Assembly: GCA_031270565.1 (NCBI GenBank)
Contig: JAISXJ010000011.1
Location: 1-7,644 of the forward strand
Source of the DNA: Prevotellaceae bacterium
Lineage (GTDB): Bacteria; Bacteroidota; Bacteroidia; Bacteroidales; Paludibacteraceae
Direction of reading: 5' to 3'
Length of the DNA: 7,644 nucleotides
Shown here: piece by piece, positions 6,248-7,644 of the stretch
Numbering within the stretch: position 1 is the first letter of the stretch
Layout: the number at the start of each line of letters is the position of its first letter
Notes under the pieces: model-generated
Seen by the model: the letters and a program-made list of their open reading frames with translations, nothing else
What the model was told of the DNA's origin: nothing
Databases searched by the model: none
Position numbers and translations under genes: made by a program

Positions 6248-7378
6248 TTAAAGACGCTGCATGGTTTGTACTGTCATTTGTTTTTTCCAGACGGCGAAAC
6301 TTCCGTCCATAATGCGCCGCCGCGCCTCGCTCACCAGCCACAGGTAGAACGCCAGATTATGTACGGAGGCAATCTGCAACGCCAACAGCTCCTGACTGAC
6401 AAAAAGATGTCGCAGATAGGCTTTGGTATAATGGGTATCGACGAAACAGTCGCTTTCGGGGTCGAGTGGCGTGAAGTCGGTTGCCCATTTCCGGTTTTTA
6501 AGGTTCATAATCCCGTTGCGGGTGAAGAGCATCCCGTTGCGTCCGTTGCGGGTTGGCATCACGCAGTCGAACATATCTACGCCAAGAGCAATGCTTTCAA
6601 GAAGGTTTGCCGGCGTGCCAACCCCCATCAGATAACGTGGACGGTGTCGGGGCAAAATGCGGTTTACCAGCGTAATCATTTCATACATCACTTCGGTTGG
6701 CTCGCCCACAGCCAACCCGCCGATAGCGTAACCGTCCGCCTCTTTGGCGGCAAGAGTTTCTGCGGCTTCCCGTCGCAGGTCGGGATAGGTGCAGCCCTGA
6801 ACTATCGGGAAAAATGTTTGACTGTAACCATAGAGGGGAGCTGTCTCGACGAAACGCGCCAGTCCACGGTCGAGCCAGCGGTGCGTGCGCGACAATGCTT
6901 CTTTGGCGTAGGCGTATGGTGTTGTGCCGGGTACACATTCATCGAAAGCCATGATGATGTCCGCGCCGATGATACGCTGTATGTCCACCACATATTCCGG
7001 CGTAAAAAGATGTCTGCTGCCGTCAATGTGCGACCGGAACAGCACGCCTTCCTCTGTGAGTTTGCGTGTGCCGCTCAGCGAAAACACCTGATAACCGCCG
7101 CTGTCGGTCAGAATGGGTTTATCCCAGCCGTTGAAGCGGTGCAAGCCGCCTGCCTGACGAAGAATCTCCAAGCCGGGACGCAGATAGAGATGATAGGTAT
7201 TACCGAGAATGATTTGTGCAAGGATATCGGTTTTTAGTTCGCGCAGATGTACCGCTTTCACCGAAGCCACCGTACCGACGGGCATGAAAATAGGTGTTTC
7301 TATGATACCGTGCGCGGTAGTAATCCGTCCTGCGCGGGCATCTGACTGATTGTCGGTAGCGAGAAGTTCAAAATTCAT
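6248..7378 (-). CDS. tgt: Queuine/preQ1 tRNA-ribosyltransferase Tgt
   Basis: Tgt swaps guanine-34 of GUN-anticodon tRNAs (Asp, Asn, His, Tyr) for the queuosine precursor preQ1, acting in the cytoplasm. The call has 376 residues. Visible motifs: TDSGGYQVFSL with Asp92 (E. coli D89 equivalent), MAFDEC around 144-148, FPIVQG (190-195), GGLAVGE (220-226), and DMFDCVMPTRNGRNG with nucleophile Asp271 (E. coli D264). The zinc site is unusual: the E. coli ligands C302, C304, C307 and H333 align, with identical spacing, to S309, C311, D314 and H340, so two of three cysteines are gone. The rest of the fold is well kept, so an active enzyme with a changed or absent metal site is likely. ATG 7378 is preferred because MNFELLATDN matches family N-termini; ATG 7390 would add four residues and leave a leader of only a few bases. 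First gene of the operon. Confidence 0.97.
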   Translation of the reverse strand: MNFELLATDNQSDARAGRITTAHGIIETPIFMPVGTVASVKAVHLRELKTDILAQIILGNTYHLYLRPGLEILRQAGGLHRFNGWDKPILTDSGGYQVFSLSGTRKLTEEGVLFRSHIDGSRHLFTPEYVVDIQRIIGADIIMAFDECVPGTTPYAYAKEALSRTHRWLDRGLARFVETAPLYGYSQTFFPIVQGCTYPDLRREAAETLAAKEADGYAIGGLAVGEPTEVMYEMITLVNRILPRHRPRYLMGVGTPANLLESIALGVDMFDCVMPTRNGRNGMLFTRNGIMNLKNRKWATDFTPLDPESDCFVDTHYTKAYLRHLFVSQELLALQIASVHNLAFYLWLVSEARRRIMDGSFAVWKKQMTVQTMQRL

Positions 7379-7384
7379 TAGACT

Positions 7385-7402
7385 GTCCATTTTGAGATGG
7401 AC
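7385..7402. repeat. Small dyad GTCCAT / ATGGAC at the tgt start
   Basis: GTCCAT (7385-7390) and ATGGAC (7397-7402) are exact reverse complements around a 6-base spacer. They lie between the tgt promoter element and the chosen ATG and share one base with the former. It could be an operator or chance. Only part of it would be in the mRNA if transcription starts near 7396. Confidence 0.3.
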
Positions 7403-7409
7403 AAAGGTA
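7402..7409 (-). promoter_or_regulatory. Bacteroidota -7 promoter element for the tgt operon
   Basis: Read on the minus strand, 7409-7402 is TACCTTTG, a full match to TAnnTTTG. A start near 7396 would leave a short leader of about 17 bases before ATG 7378. No clear TTTG -33 box is visible upstream; the DNA there is A/T-rich. It probably drives tgt, the permease and mfd together. Confidence 0.6.
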
Positions 7410-7450
7410 CGCCTTTTTTTAGTTTTTAGTTATTAGAGTGTAGTTTATTA

Positions 7451-7481
7451 GTGAATAACGAATAGTGAATAGTGAATAATG
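7451..7481. repeat. GTGAATA-type tandem motif upstream of tgt
   Basis: GTGAATAAC, GAATAGTGAATAGTG and GTGAATAATG follow each other with small changes. The last 15 bases (7467-7481) are identical to 863-877 in the left intergenic region, so the same dispersed motif lies on both sides of the gene block. Confidence 0.6.
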
Positions 7482-7500
7482 CTGTTTCGCAGGGACAAAT

Positions 7501-7640
7501 CTCTGTGTAACCTCTGTGAAACCTCCCGCTTTGGCGGGACAAGTCCTGTGCTTCTCTGTGAAATTCAGCAGCGAGAGTTGCCAAGTTTTCTTATTGCACG
7601 GAGTTACACAGAGAACACACAGAGAGACACAGAGAAATAA
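7501..7640. repeat. CACAGAG-type inverted arrays with a small hairpin
   Basis: CTCTGTGTAACCTCTGTG (7501-7518) faces CACGGAGTTACACAGAG (7597-7613), its near-exact reverse complement, and more ACACAGAGAG-like words follow to about 7637. Between the arms lies TCCCGC (7524-7529) / GCGGGA (7534-7539), a perfect 6-base stem with a 4-base loop. Read as protein the array gives TQRTHRETQR-like nonsense, as expected of an intergenic repeat. No gene is visible in 7391-7644. The array may continue beyond the right edge. Confidence 0.55.
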
Positions 7641-7644
7641 AAGC

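Noticed and set aside
6098..7237. A 379-codon open frame on the plus strand, antisense to tgt and the permease start
   Set aside because: It lies opposite two well-supported genes with clear family motifs, its translation shows no domain or signal I recognise, and such long antisense frames arise from codon bias in the sense genes.

Overview
The window looks like ordinary chromosomal DNA from a Bacteroidota bacterium, most likely Bacteroidales. Four things suggest this. Good matches to the TAnnTTTG promoter element of that phylum lie ahead of the genes. There are no clear Shine-Dalgarno sites. The gene content is typical: a secreted protein with an N-terminus like the Fibrobacter-succinogenes-paralogous type, a DUF3298-type lipoprotein, and a tgt / LptF-LptG permease / mfd cluster. 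The Tgt and Mfd protein sequences also read like their Bacteroidales homologues. The identification comes from reading alone; no database search was run.

Layout. At 1-262 (minus) lies the N-terminal part of a secreted protein that runs off the left edge. From 263 to 1085 there is no convincing gene. This is a divergent intergenic region filled with short repeats, hairpins, a G9 tract and AT-rich tandem motifs, plus one candidate promoter facing each flanking gene. At 1086-1859 (plus) is a 257-residue lipoprotein. Its stop codon overlaps, tail to tail, the stop codon of mfd. From 7378 down to 1856 (minus) runs a compact three-gene operon: tgt (queuosine tRNA modification), an LptF/LptG-family permease (LPS export) and mfd (transcription-repair coupling). 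The gaps are 1 base and 11 bases, and a promoter element sits just upstream of tgt. The right end (7391-7644) again holds short repeats of the same kinds as the left intergenic region.

How the genes relate. The three operon members act in different processes (tRNA wobble modification, outer-membrane biogenesis, DNA repair). Their tight spacing implies co-transcription and probably translational coupling, not a shared pathway. The lipoprotein and the secreted protein are separate envelope or surface functions.

I see no phage, insertion sequence, CRISPR, toxin-antitoxin, defence or biosynthetic system here. The points most worth a second look are the Tgt protein with an eroded zinc site, the repeated box-plus-hairpin modules in the left intergenic region, repeat families shared by both flanks, and the overlapping stop codons with no visible terminator.
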